This document shows, piece by piece, positions 44,184 to 54,724 of a stretch of DNA of 64,000 nt (position 1 is its first letter; each line of letters opens with the position of its first letter). Made by a program: the position numbers and the translations under genes. The notes beneath the pieces were generated by a model, which ran no database searches, was not told where the DNA came from, and saw only the letters and a program-made list of their open reading frames with translations. Where the stretch lies: assembly GCF_014646135.1 (NCBI RefSeq), contig NZ_BMMW01000002.1, positions 124,001-188,000 of the forward strand. Direction: 5' to 3'. This DNA is from Nocardia camponoti (GTDB lineage: Bacteria > Actinomycetota > Actinomycetes > Mycobacteriales > Mycobacteriaceae).

Positions 44184-47100
44184 GTGAGCAGCTCAACTTC
44201 CCAGTTCGGACAGAACCAGTGGCTAGTCGACGAGATGTATCAGAAGTTCAAACAGGACCCATCCTCGGTCGACGCCAGTTGGCACGAGTTTCTCGCCGAT
44301 TACAGTCCAGAACCCACTGCCGAATCCGGTAGCGCGCAGCCGACCGCGTCAGTCGTCACTACGGCAGCGGCCGCGCCGGTAGCGCGGCCCGCCGCATCCG
44401 CACCTACCGCGGCGCCAGTCGCTGCCGCCGCGCCAGCCGCAGCTGCCGCTCCCGCCGCCAAGGCGGCAACCGTTACCGCGACCGCTGAGCGCGCACCTCG
44501 CACCACGCCCGCGCCCACGTCCAACGCGCCCGCCACCGTCGCACCGAAGCCGGTCGCGGCAGTTGAAGAGCACAAGGTGCTGCGTGGTCCGGCAGCGGCG
44601 ATCGCCAAGAACATGTCGGCGTCGCTCACCATCCCCACCGCTACCTCGGTGCGCGCGATTCCGGCCAAGTTGATGATCGACAACCGTCTTGTCATCAACA
44701 ACCACCTCGCTCGCACGCGCGGCGGCAAGATCTCGTTCACCCACTTGCTTGGGTACGCGATTGTGCAGGCGGTCAAGGCTTTCCCGAATCTCAACCGGCA
44801 TTTCGCTGAGATCGACGGCAAGCCGAACGCGGTCACCCCGGCCCATACCAACCTTGGCCTCGCGATCGACCTCGCTGGCAAGGACGGCAACCGTTCGCTC
44901 GTCGTCGCCGCGATCAAGGCCACCGAGGACATGAGCTTCGGCCAGTTCCACGCGGCCTATGAGGACATCGTTCGGCGCGCTCGCCTCGGCAAGCTCGGTG
45001 CCGACGATTTCGCTGGCGTCACCATCTCGCTCACCAACCCGGGCACGATCGGCACTGTTCACTCGGTGCCGCGGCTGATGCCGGGCCAGGGCGCGATCAT
45101 CGGCGCTGGCGCGATGGAGTACCCGGCCGAGTTCCAGGGCATGAGCGATGAGCGCATCGCCGACCTTGGCGTTGGCAAGCTGATGACGCTCACCTCAACC
45201 TACGATCACCGCATCATCCAGGGTGCCGAGTCGGGCGACTTCCTTCGCACGATCCACAACCTGCTGATCAGCGATGAGTTCTACGACGAGATCTTCCACG
45301 GTCTCGGCGTGCCGTACGAGCCGGTTCGCTGGCGCAAGGACATCACCGAGCGTGGCGTCGACAAGAGCGCGCGCGTGCTCGAACTCATCGCCGCCTACCG
45401 CAACCGCGGTCACCTGATGGCCGACACCGACCCGCTGCGGCTGGTCAAGGACAAGTTCCGCAGCCACCCCGACCTCGACGTCACCCAGCATGGCCTCACG
45501 CTGTGGGACCTCGACCGCACGTTCAACGTCGCTGGCTTCCACGGTCAGGAGCGCATGAAGCTGCGCGACGTGCTGTCGATCCTGCGCGACGCGTACTGCC
45601 GCCACGTCGGTGTCGAGTACACCCACATTCTGGAAACCGATCAGCTCAAGTGGATTCAGGAGCGGGTCGAGCAGAAGCACGTCAAACCGTCTGTCGCGCA
45701 ACAGAAGTACATCCTCAACCGCCTCAACGCGGCCGAGGCGTTCGAGACGTTCTTGCAGACGAAATACGTTGGGCAGAAGCGCTTTTCGCTTGAAGGTGCC
45801 GAAGCTGTCATCCCGATGATGGACGCGACCATCGACCAGTCCGCCGAATACGCGATGGACGAAGTCGTTATTGGTATGCCCCACCGTGGTCGCCTGAACG
45901 TGCTCGCCAACATCGTCGGCAAGCCGTACTCGAAGATCTTCACCGAGTTCGAAGGCAACATGAACCCGGCGGCCACCCACGGCTCCGGCGACGTGAAGTA
46001 CCACCTTGGCGCCGAGGGCACGTACCTGCAGATGTTCGGCGACAACGAGATCGCCGTCTCGCTCACCGCCAACCCCTCGCACCTTGAGGCGGTCGACCCG
46101 GTGCTTGAGGGTCTCGTGCGCGCCAAGCAGGACCTGCTCGACAAGGGCGACGGCCCCGAGGGCTTCTCGGTGATGCCGCTGATGCTCCACGGCGACGCCG
46201 CGTTCGCCGGTCAGGGTGTTGTCGCGGAAACGCTGAACCTCAGCGGGCTGCGTGGTTACCGCGTTGGCGGCACGATCCACATCGTCGTCAACAACCAGAT
46301 CGGCTTTACCACCGCGCCGGAGAACTCGCGGTCGACCGAGTACTCGACCGACATCGCGAAGTTCATTGGCGCGCCGATCTTCCACGTGAACGGCGACGAC
46401 CCCGAGGCATGCGACTGGGTCGCGCGACTCGCGGTTGATTTCCGCCAGAAGTTCCGCAAGGACGTCGTGATCGACCTCGTCTGCTACCGCCGTCGCGGTC
46501 ACAACGAGGGCGACGACCCGTCGATGACTCAGCCCGAGATGTACGATGTGATCGACACCAAGCGTTCGGTGCGTAAGGCATACACCGAGTCGCTGATCGG
46601 TCGTGGCGACATCTCGACCAAGGAAGCCGACGACGCCCTTCGCGACTACCAGGGTCAGCTTGAGCGGGTCTTCAACGAGGTCCGTGAGCTGGAGAAGTAC
46701 GTTCCCGAGCCGTCGGAGTCCGTCGAAGACGACCAGAAGGTGCCTGCCACCGTGCAGACCATGGTCGACAAGTCGGTCCTGCAGCGCATCGGCGACGCGT
46801 TCCTCAATACCCCTGATGGCTTCAACGTGCACCCGCGCGTCAAGCCGGTGTTGGAGAAGCGTCGCGAGATGGCCTACGAAGGCAAGGTCGACTGGGCGTT
46901 CGCCGAGTTGCTCGCCTTCGGCACGCTCATCGACCAGGGCCACGACGTGCGCCTCACCGGCCAGGATTCGCGTCGCGGCACGTTCACCCAGCGTCACGCG
47001 GTGATCATCGACCGCGTCGACGCCAAGGAGTACACCCCGCTGCACAACATCGGTTCGGAGAAGCCGGGTTGGTTCGCCGTTCACGATTCGGCGCTGTCGG

Positions 47101-47939
47101 AGTACGCGGCCGTCGGCTTCGAGTACGGCTACTCGCTTGGCAACCCGAACGCACTTGTGTTGTGGGAAGCCCAGTTTGGTGACTTCGTCAACGGCGCGCA
47201 GTCGATCATCGACGAGTTCATTTCCTCGGGTGAGGCGAAGTGGGGTCAGCTTTCCGACGTCGTGCTGCTGCTGCCGCACGGCCACGAAGGCCAGGGTCCC
47301 GACCACACGTCCGGTCGTATCGAGCGCTTCCTGCAGCTGTGCGCTGAGGGTTCGATGACCGTCGCGGTGCCGTCGACGCCCGCGAACTACTTCCACCTGC
47401 TGCGTCGTCACGCGCTCGACGGGATCCGTCGTCCGCTGATCGTCTTCACCCCGAAGTCGATGCTACGCAACAAGGCCGTGGTTTCCGATATCAAGGACTT
47501 CACCGAGTCGAAGTTCCGTTCGGTGTTCGACGAGCCAACCTACGAACAGGGCATTGGCGACCCGAGCAAGGTCAAGCGCATCCTGCTCACCTCGGGCAAG
47601 CTCTACTACGAGCTCGCCGCCGAGAAGGCCAAGCACAAGCGCGAAGATGTCGCGATCGTTCGGATCGAGCAGCTGTACCCGATCCCGACGTACCGCCTCA
47701 ACGAAGCACTTGCCAAGTACCCCAACGCGACTGACATCGCGTGGGTGCAGGAAGAGCCCGCCAACCAGGGCGCATGGCCGTTCTTCGGGCTGAACCTGCC
47801 GGAGGTGCTCCCCGAGCGTCTCGGCCGACTGCGTCGCATCTCGCGTCGCGCGATGTCGGCCCCGTCGTCGGGTTCGTCGAAGGTGCACGCGGTTGAGCAG
47901 GCCGAGATCATCGGCGAGGCTTTCGAGCCGACCACGTAA
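44184..47939 (+). CDS. kgd: Multifunctional 2-oxoglutarate metabolism enzyme (E2-like/E1o fusion)
   Basis: About 1251 residues, the actinobacterial Kgd/OdhA/SucA. It provides the thiamine-diphosphate E1 step of 2-oxoglutarate dehydrogenase and can also decarboxylate or carboligate. The order is: N-terminal [12 protein letters not shown] tail, an Ala/Pro/Thr linker, an E2-like acyltransferase domain with His342 in [10 protein letters not shown], and the E1 core with [28 protein letters not shown] and [13 protein letters not shown]. There is no lipoyl domain, as in the family. GTG 44184 matches the usual short N-terminus; ATG 44166 is an in-frame alternative. The tail is the part bound by the FHA regulator GarA/OdhI in relatives, although the Thr-Thr site lies very close to the start and is not obvious here. 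Confidence 0.95.
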   Translation: MSSSTSQFGQNQWLVDEMYQKFKQDPSSVDASWHEFLADYSPEPTAESGSAQPTASVVTTAAAAPVARPAASAPTAAPVAAAAPAAAAAPAAKAATVTATAERAPRTTPAPTSNAPATVAPKPVAAVEEHKVLRGPAAAIAKNMSASLTIPTATSVRAIPAKLMIDNRLVINNHLARTRGGKISFTHLLGYAIVQAVKAFPNLNRHFAEIDGKPNAVTPAHTNLGLAIDLAGKDGNRSLVVAAIKATEDMSFGQFHAAYEDIVRRARLGKLGADDFAGVTISLTNPGTIGTVHSVPRLMPGQGAIIGAGAMEYPAEFQGMSDERIADLGVGKLMTLTSTYDHRIIQGAESGDFLRTIHNLLISDEFYDEIFHGLGVPYEPVRWRKDITERGVDKSARVLELIAAYRNRGHLMADTDPLRLVKDKFRSHPDLDVTQHGLTLWDLDRTFNVAGFHGQERMKLRDVLSILRDAYCRHVGVEYTHILETDQLKWIQERVEQKHVKPSVAQQKYILNRLNAAEAFETFLQTKYVGQKRFSLEGAEAVIPMMDATIDQSAEYAMDEVVIGMPHRGRLNVLANIVGKPYSKIFTEFEGNMNPAATHGSGDVKYHLGAEGTYLQMFGDNEIAVSLTANPSHLEAVDPVLEGLVRAKQDLLDKGDGPEGFSVMPLMLHGDAAFAGQGVVAETLNLSGLRGYRVGGTIHIVVNNQIGFTTAPENSRSTEYSTDIAKFIGAPIFHVNGDDPEACDWVARLAVDFRQKFRKDVVIDLVCYRRRGHNEGDDPSMTQPEMYDVIDTKRSVRKAYTESLIGRGDISTKEADDALRDYQGQLERVFNEVRELEKYVPEPSESVEDDQKVPATVQTMVDKSVLQRIGDAFLNTPDGFNVHPRVKPVLEKRREMAYEGKVDWAFAELLAFGTLIDQGHDVRLTGQDSRRGTFTQRHAVIIDRVDAKEYTPLHNIGSEKPGWFAVHDSALSEYAAVGFEYGYSLGNPNALVLWEAQFGDFVNGAQSIIDEFISSGEAKWGQLSDVVLLLPHGHEGQGPDHTSGRIERFLQLCAEGSMTVAVPSTPANYFHLLRRHALDGIRRPLIVFTPKSMLRNKAVVSDIKDFTESKFRSVFDEPTYEQGIGDPSKVKRILLTSGKLYYELAAEKAKHKREDVAIVRIEQLYPIPTYRLNEALAKYPNATDIAWVQEEPANQGAWPFFGLNLPEVLPERLGRLRRISRRAMSAPSSGSSKVHAVEQAEIIGEAFEPTT

Positions 47940-47957
47940 GTTCTTCTCGCACAACGG

Positions 47958-48001
47958 CCGACGCCGGGTGGATCATCGCGATCCGCCCGGCGTCGGCGTT
48001 T
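47958..48001 (+). terminator. Strong Rho-independent terminator of kgd
   Basis: A 17-base stem (47958-47974 with 47980-47996, one G-T wobble) around the loop ATCGC is followed by CGTTTTA. The T-run is on the kgd side only. It also separates the convergent peptide-transporter operon. Confidence 0.85.
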
Positions 48002-49671
48002 TAGGCGAGTAGTTCGCGGCCGGGGATGGCCTTCAGTAGCGCGCGGGTGTAGTCCTCGCGCGGATTCGCGAAAACCTCGTCGGTGGTTGCTGATTCGACG
48101 ATCGCGCCGTCGCGCATGACGAGGACGTTGTCGGCGATCTGCCGCACCACGGCCAAGTCGTGGGTGATGAATAGATACGTCAAACCAAGCTCGGCTTGCA
48201 GATCGTTGAGCAGGGTCAGGATTTGTGCCTGGACCAGGACGTCCAGCGCCGAGACCGCTTCGTCGCAGACAACGAGGTCGGGTGAGAGCGCCAATGCCCG
48301 CGCGATTGCGACGCGCTGCCGCTGCCCGCCCGACAGTTCGTTCGGGTACCTGCGCAGCACCGATGACGGCAGCGAGACCTTGTCGAGCAGGTCGCGCACG
48401 GTCGCCTCTCGCTCTGCTTGCGTGCCGATCCCGTGTACCCGCAGTGGCTCTTCGACCGTGCGGAAGATCGTGTACATCGGGTCGAGTGAGCCGTACGGGT
48501 TTTGGAAGATGGGCTGCACCCGGCGACGGAACGCGAAGGCGGCCTTGCGGTCAAGGTCGGCGACACTGCTGCCGTCGAAGCTGACCGTGCCCGCTGTCGG
48601 TTCGAGCAGGCCGAGCACCATCTGTGCGATGGTCGACTTGCCCGAACCCGATTCGCCGACGATCGCCGTTGTTGTTCCGCGCTCAACACAGAAACTCACC
48701 TCGTTGACGGCGGTGAAATCGCTTGATTGCCAGGGGCGTTTGCCGCGAATCTTGAACTTCTTGGTGAGTCCGCGAACGTCAAGCAATGCCGTCGAGGTCT
48801 CGGCGGACGCCTCAGCGACCTCAACCGCCTGCGCCTTCACCTCAGCGCGCTTACGCGACGACGACATCCGTTGCGCGGCGAGCGACGGTGCCGAGCTAAC
48901 CAATTTCTTGGTGTAGGCGTGTTGCGGGTCGCGCAGAATTTGGAGCGCCGGCCCAGATTCGACTACCCGGCCGCGATACATGACAACAAGATGCTCGGCG
49001 CGTTCAGCAGCCAAGCCGAGGTCGTGGGTGATGAGCAGGACGGCCGTGCCGAGTTCGGTGGTGAGTTTTTCTAGGTGATTGAGAATTTGGCGTTGCACGG
49101 TCACGTCGAGCGCCGATGTCGGTTCGTCGGCAATCAGGAGTTTCGGTCGGCAGGAAAGCCCCATCGCGATCAGTGCGCGCTGGCGCATGCCACCGGAGAA
49201 CTCGTGCGGATATTGCCCGGCTCGCCGTTCCGCGTCGGGCATCCCGGCTTCGGTGAGCAATTCGACTACGCGTTTATCGGCTTCCGCGCCACGGGCGACG
49301 CCATTCGCGACCAGCGTTTCCCGAATTTGGAAGCCGATCTTCCACACCGGATTCAGATTCGACATCGGGTCTTGCGGAACCAGCCCAATGCCGTTGCCGC
49401 GTACCGAGATAATGTCTTTCTCACTGGCGTTGGTGAGGTCTTTGCCGTCGAAGTGAATCGACCCGCCGGTCACCTTTCCTGTTCCGGGCAGCAGGTCGAT
49501 GATCGCGTGCGCGGTCGTCGATTTCCCCGAGCCCGATTCGCCGACGATGGCGACGGTTTGGCCAGGATAAACCGTGAGATTGACTCCGCAAACCGCGCGC
49601 ACCGGCTTGCCGTCCGAGGTGAAACTTACTTCCAGATCACGTAATTCGAGCAGCGGCTCGACCTTGCTCAT
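48001..49671 (-). CDS. Fused dipeptide/oligopeptide ABC ATPase (DppD-DppF type)
   Basis: A 556-residue protein carrying two complete nucleotide-binding domains of a peptide importer in one chain. NBD1 has GESGSGKST near 43-51, signature FSGGMRQR and DEPTSALD; NBD2 has GESGSGKST near 342-350, signature LSGGQRQR and DEAVSALD. Each is followed by the oligopeptide-binding-type C-terminal extension (PxHAYT in the first, REDYTRALL in the second). It powers the DppB/DppC permease encoded directly upstream, whose stop overlaps this start (ATGA). Separate DppD and DppF genes are usual in many bacteria; fusion is common in actinobacteria. Confidence 0.93.
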   Translation of the reverse strand: MSKVEPLLELRDLEVSFTSDGKPVRAVCGVNLTVYPGQTVAIVGESGSGKSTTAHAIIDLLPGTGKVTGGSIHFDGKDLTNASEKDIISVRGNGIGLVPQDPMSNLNPVWKIGFQIRETLVANGVARGAEADKRVVELLTEAGMPDAERRAGQYPHEFSGGMRQRALIAMGLSCRPKLLIADEPTSALDVTVQRQILNHLEKLTTELGTAVLLITHDLGLAAERAEHLVVMYRGRVVESGPALQILRDPQHAYTKKLVSSAPSLAAQRMSSSRKRAEVKAQAVEVAEASAETSTALLDVRGLTKKFKIRGKRPWQSSDFTAVNEVSFCVERGTTTAIVGESGSGKSTIAQMVLGLLEPTAGTVSFDGSSVADLDRKAAFAFRRRVQPIFQNPYGSLDPMYTIFRTVEEPLRVHGIGTQAEREATVRDLLDKVSLPSSVLRRYPNELSGGQRQRVAIARALALSPDLVVCDEAVSALDVLVQAQILTLLNDLQAELGLTYLFITHDLAVVRQIADNVLVMRDGAIVESATTDEVFANPREDYTRALLKAIPGRELLA

Positions 49672-50597
49672 CGGGTGCGCTCCTTAGGATCGAGCGCGTC
49701 ACGCATCGCGTCGCCGAGCATGATGAAACTCAGCACGGTGATGGCGAGCGCGGTCGCCGGGTAGAAAAGGATGGGCGAGACGCGAATTTCGGATTTGGCG
49801 CGGTCGATATCGGCACCCCAGGAAACGATCTCCGGCGGCAACCCAACGCCGAGATAGGACAGTGTCGACTCGGTGACAATGAAAACCCCAAGCCACAGCG
49901 TTGTCACCACGATCAAGGGCCCAGCGGCATTGGGTAATACGTGGCGGACTAGCGTGCCAAATCGCGAAACGCCCAATGCCTTTGCCGCGGTGACATATTC
50001 ACTGTTCTTCGCCTCGATCACCGCGCCGCGTGCGATGCGCGCGGCCTGTGGCCAGGTGAAAGCGACCAGAATCGCGATCACCACCGAGACACCGCCCGGC
50101 CGAACCAGCTGCAGGAGCACGATCGCGGCGAGGACCATTGGAATGGCGAAGAAGATTTCACCGATGCGCGAGACCACGGTGTCGAGGATGCCGCCGTAGA
50201 AGCCTGCCAGTGCGCCGAGAACGCCGCCGAGCAGCAGGAATCCCACCGCCGCGCCAATACCCACCGTTACCGATGCGCGCGCGCCGTAAATCGTGCGCGC
50301 GAAGACGTCGCAGCCCTGTTTGTCGAACCCGAAGGGGTGACCGGGTCTCGGGCCGTCCATGCCGAATTCGCCTAAACAGGCACGCGGGTCCTGACTTGTG
50401 AAAAGCGAAGGCCACACAACAACAAGGGCAACGAAAGCGATGAGAAAAACCGCAGCGAGAAAGATCGGATTTCGCCGCAACCGCCGCCACGCATCGCGCC
50501 AGATACTCGTTGGCGCGCCCGTGTCGACAACTCGGTCGGTTGCCAGCACCTCGACCTCATCGGCTGGCGCGACATAATGCGCCTGTTTGTCATGCAT
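49668..50597 (-). CDS. Peptide ABC transporter permease (DppC type)
   Basis: A 309-residue inner-membrane permease. An N-terminal helix near 40-60 is followed by a periplasmic loop containing FGFDKQGCDVFARTIYGAR, then five helices. The EAA loop for ATPase contact is EAKNSEYVTAAKALGVSRFGTL. It pairs with the DppB subunit. ATG 50597 is preferred because earlier in-frame codons lie further inside the dppB gene; this start overlaps the dppB stop by eight bases. Confidence 0.93.
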   Translation of the reverse strand: MHDKQAHYVAPADEVEVLATDRVVDTGAPTSIWRDAWRRLRRNPIFLAAVFLIAFVALVVVWPSLFTSQDPRACLGEFGMDGPRPGHPFGFDKQGCDVFARTIYGARASVTVGIGAAVGFLLLGGVLGALAGFYGGILDTVVSRIGEIFFAIPMVLAAIVLLQLVRPGGVSVVIAILVAFTWPQAARIARGAVIEAKNSEYVTAAKALGVSRFGTLVRHVLPNAAGPLIVVTTLWLGVFIVTESTLSYLGVGLPPEIVSWGADIDRAKSEIRVSPILFYPATALAITVLSFIMLGDAMRDALDPKERTR

Positions 50598-51516
50598 AGC
50601 GAATCCTCGGGTCAAGCGCGGCATAGAGCAAGTCAATGACGAGATTGGTCAGCAGGAACACCACGACAAGCACCGTCACGAAGGAGACAACCGTTGGCGG
50701 CTCACCTCGAATGATGGCCTGATAGATCGTGCCGCCGACGCCGGGAATATTGAAGATGCCTTCAGTGACAATCGCACCGGCCATCAGCGCACCGAGGTCG
50801 GAGCCAAGGTAAGTCACGACCGGAATCATTGAGTTGCGCAGAATATGGACGGTGACAACGCGGCGACGGGGCAGTCCCTTCGCTGTCGCGGTCCGCACAT
50901 AATCGGCTGACTTGTTCTCCGCGACCGCGTTTCGGGTGAGCCGCAGGACATAGGCGAAGGAAAGTGACCCGAGTACCGCAGCCGGAACGATCAGCTCGCC
51001 GAGGCTCGCCTTCCCGGTCACCGTCACCGGTGCGATTCCCCACTTCACGCCAAATGCGAACTGCGCGAGATAACCAACAACAAACACCGGCAGCGCGATG
51101 AGCACCAGGCTGGCGACCAGCATGGTGGAATCGAACCATTTGCCCTTGCGCAACCCAGCGATCAAGCCGAAAATAATTCCGAAGAAGCCCTCAAACAACA
51201 CCGCGAGGAACGCTAACTTGATGGTAATGGGGAAGGCTCGAGCCAATTCATCACGGACGGGGCGGCCTGAGAATGATGTACCAAAGTCAAAGGTCACGAC
51301 ACCCTGCAAATAATGCAGGTACTGCATGATAAATGGCTCGTCTAAGTGGTATCGAGCGCGCAGTGCGGCCTCGACCGCGGGCGTCAATTGTTTCTCGCCA
51401 GCGAGCGCTTTAATCGGGTCACCCGGAATGAGAAAAACCATCGCGTAGATAAGCAGAGTCGCACCAAGAAAGACCGGGATCATTTGCAATACGCGTCGAA
51501 GTATGTACCAAGCCAT
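50590..51516 (-). CDS. Peptide ABC transporter permease (DppB type)
   Basis: A 308-residue permease with six membrane helices. It has the N-terminal RRVLQMIPVFLG signature of DppB/OppB and the EAA loop ENKSADYVRTATAKGLPRRRVV. Two ATGs are adjacent; 51516 stands five bases after GGAGG and is better than 51519, at two bases. It lies 66 bases after the binding-protein gene, with a stem-loop between them. Confidence 0.93.
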   Translation of the reverse strand: MAWYILRRVLQMIPVFLGATLLIYAMVFLIPGDPIKALAGEKQLTPAVEAALRARYHLDEPFIMQYLHYLQGVVTFDFGTSFSGRPVRDELARAFPITIKLAFLAVLFEGFFGIIFGLIAGLRKGKWFDSTMLVASLVLIALPVFVVGYLAQFAFGVKWGIAPVTVTGKASLGELIVPAAVLGSLSFAYVLRLTRNAVAENKSADYVRTATAKGLPRRRVVTVHILRNSMIPVVTYLGSDLGALMAGAIVTEGIFNIPGVGGTIYQAIIRGEPPTVVSFVTVLVVVFLLTNLVIDLLYAALDPRIRYA

Positions 51517-51537
51517 CATTTCCTCCGAAATGCAGCC

Positions 51538-51569
51538 GGGTCGGGTCGCACGTACTGGCGACCCGACCC
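51538..51569 (-). terminator. Intercistronic stem-loop between binding protein and permease genes
   Basis: GGGTCGGGTCGC (51538-51549) and GCGACCCGACCC (51558-51569) form a perfect 12-base stem with an eight-base loop. Such stems after the substrate-binding gene of ABC operons usually stabilise its mRNA and reduce read-through, giving more binding protein than permease. Confidence 0.75.
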
Positions 51570-51582
51570 TGCTACTACCCGG

Positions 51583-53181
51583 CTACTTCTCGATGTTCTC
51601 GAAATCGAAGAGCCCGTTCCATGACATTGGCGCGGCGCTCACCTTGTCGGAACGTCCGGCTGCCGCGATGTAATAGAACATCGGGATGTCGGCCATGTCT
51701 TTGATCATGATCGTTTGCGCCTGGCCGATGAGCTTGTACGCCTCATCGTTGTTCGGCGCGGCCATTGCCGCCTTGAACAGCTTGTCGACCTCGGGGTTGT
51801 TGTACCCGACGCTATTGGATTCGGAGAAGCTGTAGTACTGCGCGCTGAGGAACTGCATCATGGTCGGGTAGTCGCCCTGCCAGCCATAACGGAACGCCTT
51901 GCCAATTGTTTTGGCGTTCACGGCATCTCGAATGCTCTTGAAGGTGGGAACCGGAGCGGGCACCGCATCGATACCAAGGGTGTTCTTGATGCTGTTGACG
52001 GTGGCTTCAATCCACGCCTGGTGCCCGCCGTCGGAGTTGTAGGCGACCTCAAGTTTGCCGGACCACGGCGAGATAGCGTCGGCCTGGGCCCACACCTTCT
52101 TCGCCTCGGTCGGGTTGTACTCGAAAACCTCCGACCCTGGGAGTTTCCCGTTGTAGCCGGGCAGCGTTGACGCGGTGAATTCGTGCGCGGGTTCGCGCAA
52201 ACCGTTGAAGATCTTCTCGACGATTTGCGGCCGGTTGATCGCCATGGAAAGCGCGCGCTTGCGAAGCACGCCCTCTTCGCCGCTGAAATGCGCGACGGTC
52301 GACTGGACGCCGATGTGCTGGTTCTGGGCGGTCGGCTTGGTGATCGCGCGGTCGCCAAGATCGGCTTTGAACGTCGACAGCGCGCTGGTCGGAATGGTGT
52401 CGAGCGCGTCGAGGTTGCCTGCTTGCAGGTCGGCGTAGGCGGTTTCGAACGACTGGTACATCACGAACCGCAGGCCCTTGTTCTTGGCCGGACGCCCACC
52501 CGGGTAATCAGCGTTGGGCTTGAGGTCGATCTTGACGTTGTGTTCCCAGGAGACGAAGGCGTACGGGCCGTTGCCAACGGGGTTCTCACCGAACGCCTTG
52601 ATGTCTTTGAACGCGACCTCGGGAAGCGGGTAGAACGGCGCGTAACCCAGGGCCGACTCAAAGTCGATCGACGGCTCCTTGAGCTCGACGGTGAAGGTGC
52701 GATCGTCGACAATCTTGAGACCCGACATCGTCTGCGCTGTCGGCTTTTCAGCGTTGACCTCGTCGAACCCGGCAATCGGCGTGAACGCGTAGCTCTGCAG
52801 GTGCCCATTGGTGCCGAGTGCGCCAAAGTTCCACGCGTCGACAAACGACTTCGCGGTGACGGTCGTGCCGTCGGTGAACTTCCAGTTCGGCTTAATGGTG
52901 ATCCGGTAAGACTTCCGATCGGACGTCTCGATCTTCTCCGCCATTTCGTCGTAAGCTTTGCCGTCGGCGTCGTAACGCTTCAGGCCAGCAAACAAGCGGT
53001 CAACAACGCGACCGCCCATATTCTCGGCGGTGTTGGTTGGGACCAAACCATTCTGCGGTTCACCCGCGTTGGTGGTGACGATGCTCGCGTCAGCACTGTC
53101 GTCGGACGAGCACGCGGTGAGGCCAAGGCTGGTAGCCATGAGGCCCGCTGCGAGCAGCGCGGTTAATCTGGTGAATCTCAA
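51583..53181 (-). CDS. Peptide ABC transporter substrate-binding lipoprotein
   Basis: A family-5 extracellular solute-binding protein of about 532 residues. TTG 53181 gives a clean lipoprotein signal: MRFTRL, a hydrophobic core and LTAC with Cys24; GGGAG lies upstream with six-base spacing. GTG 53211 is an alternative ten codons earlier. The mature part has typical landmarks (NWKFTDGTTVTAKSFVDAW, NPVGNGPYAFVSW, RKRALSMAINRPQIV). It captures peptides outside the membrane and delivers them to the DppBC permease. It is first in the operon. Confidence 0.92.
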   Translation of the reverse strand: MRFTRLTALLAAGLMATSLGLTACSSDDSADASIVTTNAGEPQNGLVPTNTAENMGGRVVDRLFAGLKRYDADGKAYDEMAEKIETSDRKSYRITIKPNWKFTDGTTVTAKSFVDAWNFGALGTNGHLQSYAFTPIAGFDEVNAEKPTAQTMSGLKIVDDRTFTVELKEPSIDFESALGYAPFYPLPEVAFKDIKAFGENPVGNGPYAFVSWEHNVKIDLKPNADYPGGRPAKNKGLRFVMYQSFETAYADLQAGNLDALDTIPTSALSTFKADLGDRAITKPTAQNQHIGVQSTVAHFSGEEGVLRKRALSMAINRPQIVEKIFNGLREPAHEFTASTLPGYNGKLPGSEVFEYNPTEAKKVWAQADAISPWSGKLEVAYNSDGGHQAWIEATVNSIKNTLGIDAVPAPVPTFKSIRDAVNAKTIGKAFRYGWQGDYPTMMQFLSAQYYSFSESNSVGYNNPEVDKLFKAAMAAPNNDEAYKLIGQAQTIMIKDMADIPMFYYIAAAGRSDKVSAAPMSWNGLFDFENIEK

Positions 53182-53579
53182 CGCTATCTCCCGGTTTAAC
53201 TGGCGTGGCACAACAATCGGAGGTTAGCCACTATGGCCCTACTTTTCCTGGCTAAGGACCATTTTCGGAGCACATGTATCGTGGTGGTTACTCGATGGAA
53301 ACGCGACGATATTTGCCGAGTCCCTCACACTCAGCAGAAATAAATGAACAATATGGGAAACCGTCTGCGCAGCGGTTGTTTTAAAAACGATAACGCGAGA
53401 CCGCCCGGTATGCAGGAAAACTCAGCGGAAGATCGGCGCGCGGTGACTGCGCGGAAACCTCATCGACACACCAGGGTTCACATGGTTCCCTCATCCGCGC
53501 GCCAGATTCGAGTCATAGGCTCGGCGTATCGTCCGCCCCAAGGCTTTTGCTTGAGCGACGCAGCGAACAGGAGAAGGCG
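53182..53579. promoter_or_regulatory. Intergenic region upstream of the peptide transporter
   Basis: A gap of nearly 400 bases holding the divergent promoters of the transporter operon and the His-rich membrane gene. TTAGCCA (53224-53230) and TGGCTAA (53249-53255) form an inverted repeat with an 18-base spacer, about 45 bases before the binding-protein start; GCCA-CTA-TGGC overlaps its left arm. An 88-codon frame at 53344 has no ribosome site or family features and is not called. Confidence 0.4.
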
Positions 53580-54719
53580 ATGGGCGCACGGAACGGGTAC
53601 CTGCTGCTAGGTGGGATCGCCTCGGTCGGGGCGGGAGCGGTGCACTTCCTCGCCGCTGGCATGCACACCGAGCACGCAACGTTGGCGCGAATGATGGTGT
53701 TGCTTGCGGCGATTCAGTGCGCGATGGGTGTCGCGGTGTTGCTGAACCAGCGCAAGGTGGTCACGTCCGCGCTCGTTGGGGTGAATGTGTTCGCGGTAGC
53801 GGTGTGGGCGGTCACGCGCTTCGCCGACATTCCGTTTATTACCGGCCTTACCGCCGAATCGCCGCAGGTTGCCGATACCGCTTGCGCCGCACTCGGGTTG
53901 GTCGCTTTGGTCGCTGGTTTAGTCGGCCTACTGAAACCTCATGCGACGTTGCCCGCGCTGCGGTCGGGTGCCGCTGTCGCCCTGGTAAGCGTGCTCGCGC
54001 TTGCGGCGATGTTGAGCGGCGTTGGGCATGTGCATAGTCATGGCGATACGCACGACCACGCGTCGGGCGACCACGCCCACGATGCTGGTTCCGCGTGGCC
54101 GCGCCCGTTCGATCCGACGAAGCCGATCGACGTGTCCGGCGTGCCGGGCGTCACCGCCGCGCAGGAACAGCGCGCTACCAACCTGATTCGCAGCACGCTC
54201 GACACCCTGCCCACCTTCGCCGACGTCACCACCATTCCGGCGCTGGGCTTCCGGTCGATCGGCGACCAGGACACCGGTTATGAGCACTACGTCAACGGCA
54301 CTTACATCGGCGACGACAAGTTGCTCGACCCGAAATACCCCGAGTCGCTGGTGTACCGGGTCGACGGCGACAAACGCACCCTGGTTTCGGCGATGTTCAT
54401 GGCTAACAACAAGAAAATCGACGACCCCGCCCTCACCGATTTCGCCGGTTCGCTGATGCAGTGGCACGTCCACGACAACCTGTGCTGGGCGCGTGGCGAC
54501 GCCGGTCCGGTGGTCGTCGGCGTCACCGACGAGGCAGGAAACTGCCCACCGAACTCCAAAAACCCTGGCGTTGGCGACCCGATGGTCCATGTGTGGATCG
54601 CCGAACACCAGTGCGGCCCCTTCGCCGCATTGGAGGGCCACGGCGCGGGCCAAGCCCAGTCCCCCGACGGCCGCCGCACCGACACGTGCGGCACGCACGA
54701 CCACGGTTCGCACAAGTAA
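53580..54719 (+). CDS. Membrane protein with His-rich loop and extracytoplasmic domain
   Basis: A 379-residue protein. Four hydrophobic segments (residues about 8-27, 36-55, 63-80 and 92-155, the last containing two) precede a loop rich in His and Asp (HVHSHGDTHDHASGDHAHD), which should bind metal ions such as Zn, Cu or Ni. The C-terminal 200 residues are soluble and contain WHVHDNLCW, DEAGNCPPNS and VWIAEHQCGPF, with three cysteines and several histidines that could form a second metal site. The start ATG is preceded by AGGAGAAGG. I recall similar conserved proteins in actinobacteria but no defined function. Confidence 0.7.
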   Translation: MGARNGYLLLGGIASVGAGAVHFLAAGMHTEHATLARMMVLLAAIQCAMGVAVLLNQRKVVTSALVGVNVFAVAVWAVTRFADIPFITGLTAESPQVADTACAALGLVALVAGLVGLLKPHATLPALRSGAAVALVSVLALAAMLSGVGHVHSHGDTHDHASGDHAHDAGSAWPRPFDPTKPIDVSGVPGVTAAQEQRATNLIRSTLDTLPTFADVTTIPALGFRSIGDQDTGYEHYVNGTYIGDDKLLDPKYPESLVYRVDGDKRTLVSAMFMANNKKIDDPALTDFAGSLMQWHVHDNLCWARGDAGPVVVGVTDEAGNCPPNSKNPGVGDPMVHVWIAEHQCGPFAALEGHGAGQAQSPDGRRTDTCGTHDHGSHK

Positions 54720-54724
54720 CACGA

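Noticed and set aside
45195..47411. 738-codon antisense frame across kgd
   Set aside because: It lies wholly inside kgd on the other strand, a normal by-product of GC-rich codon use, and its translation is Arg/Val/Asp-rich with no domain.
53344..53610. 88-codon frame before the His-rich membrane gene
   Set aside because: It has no ribosome-binding site, no recognisable sequence, and runs into the real start region at 53580.
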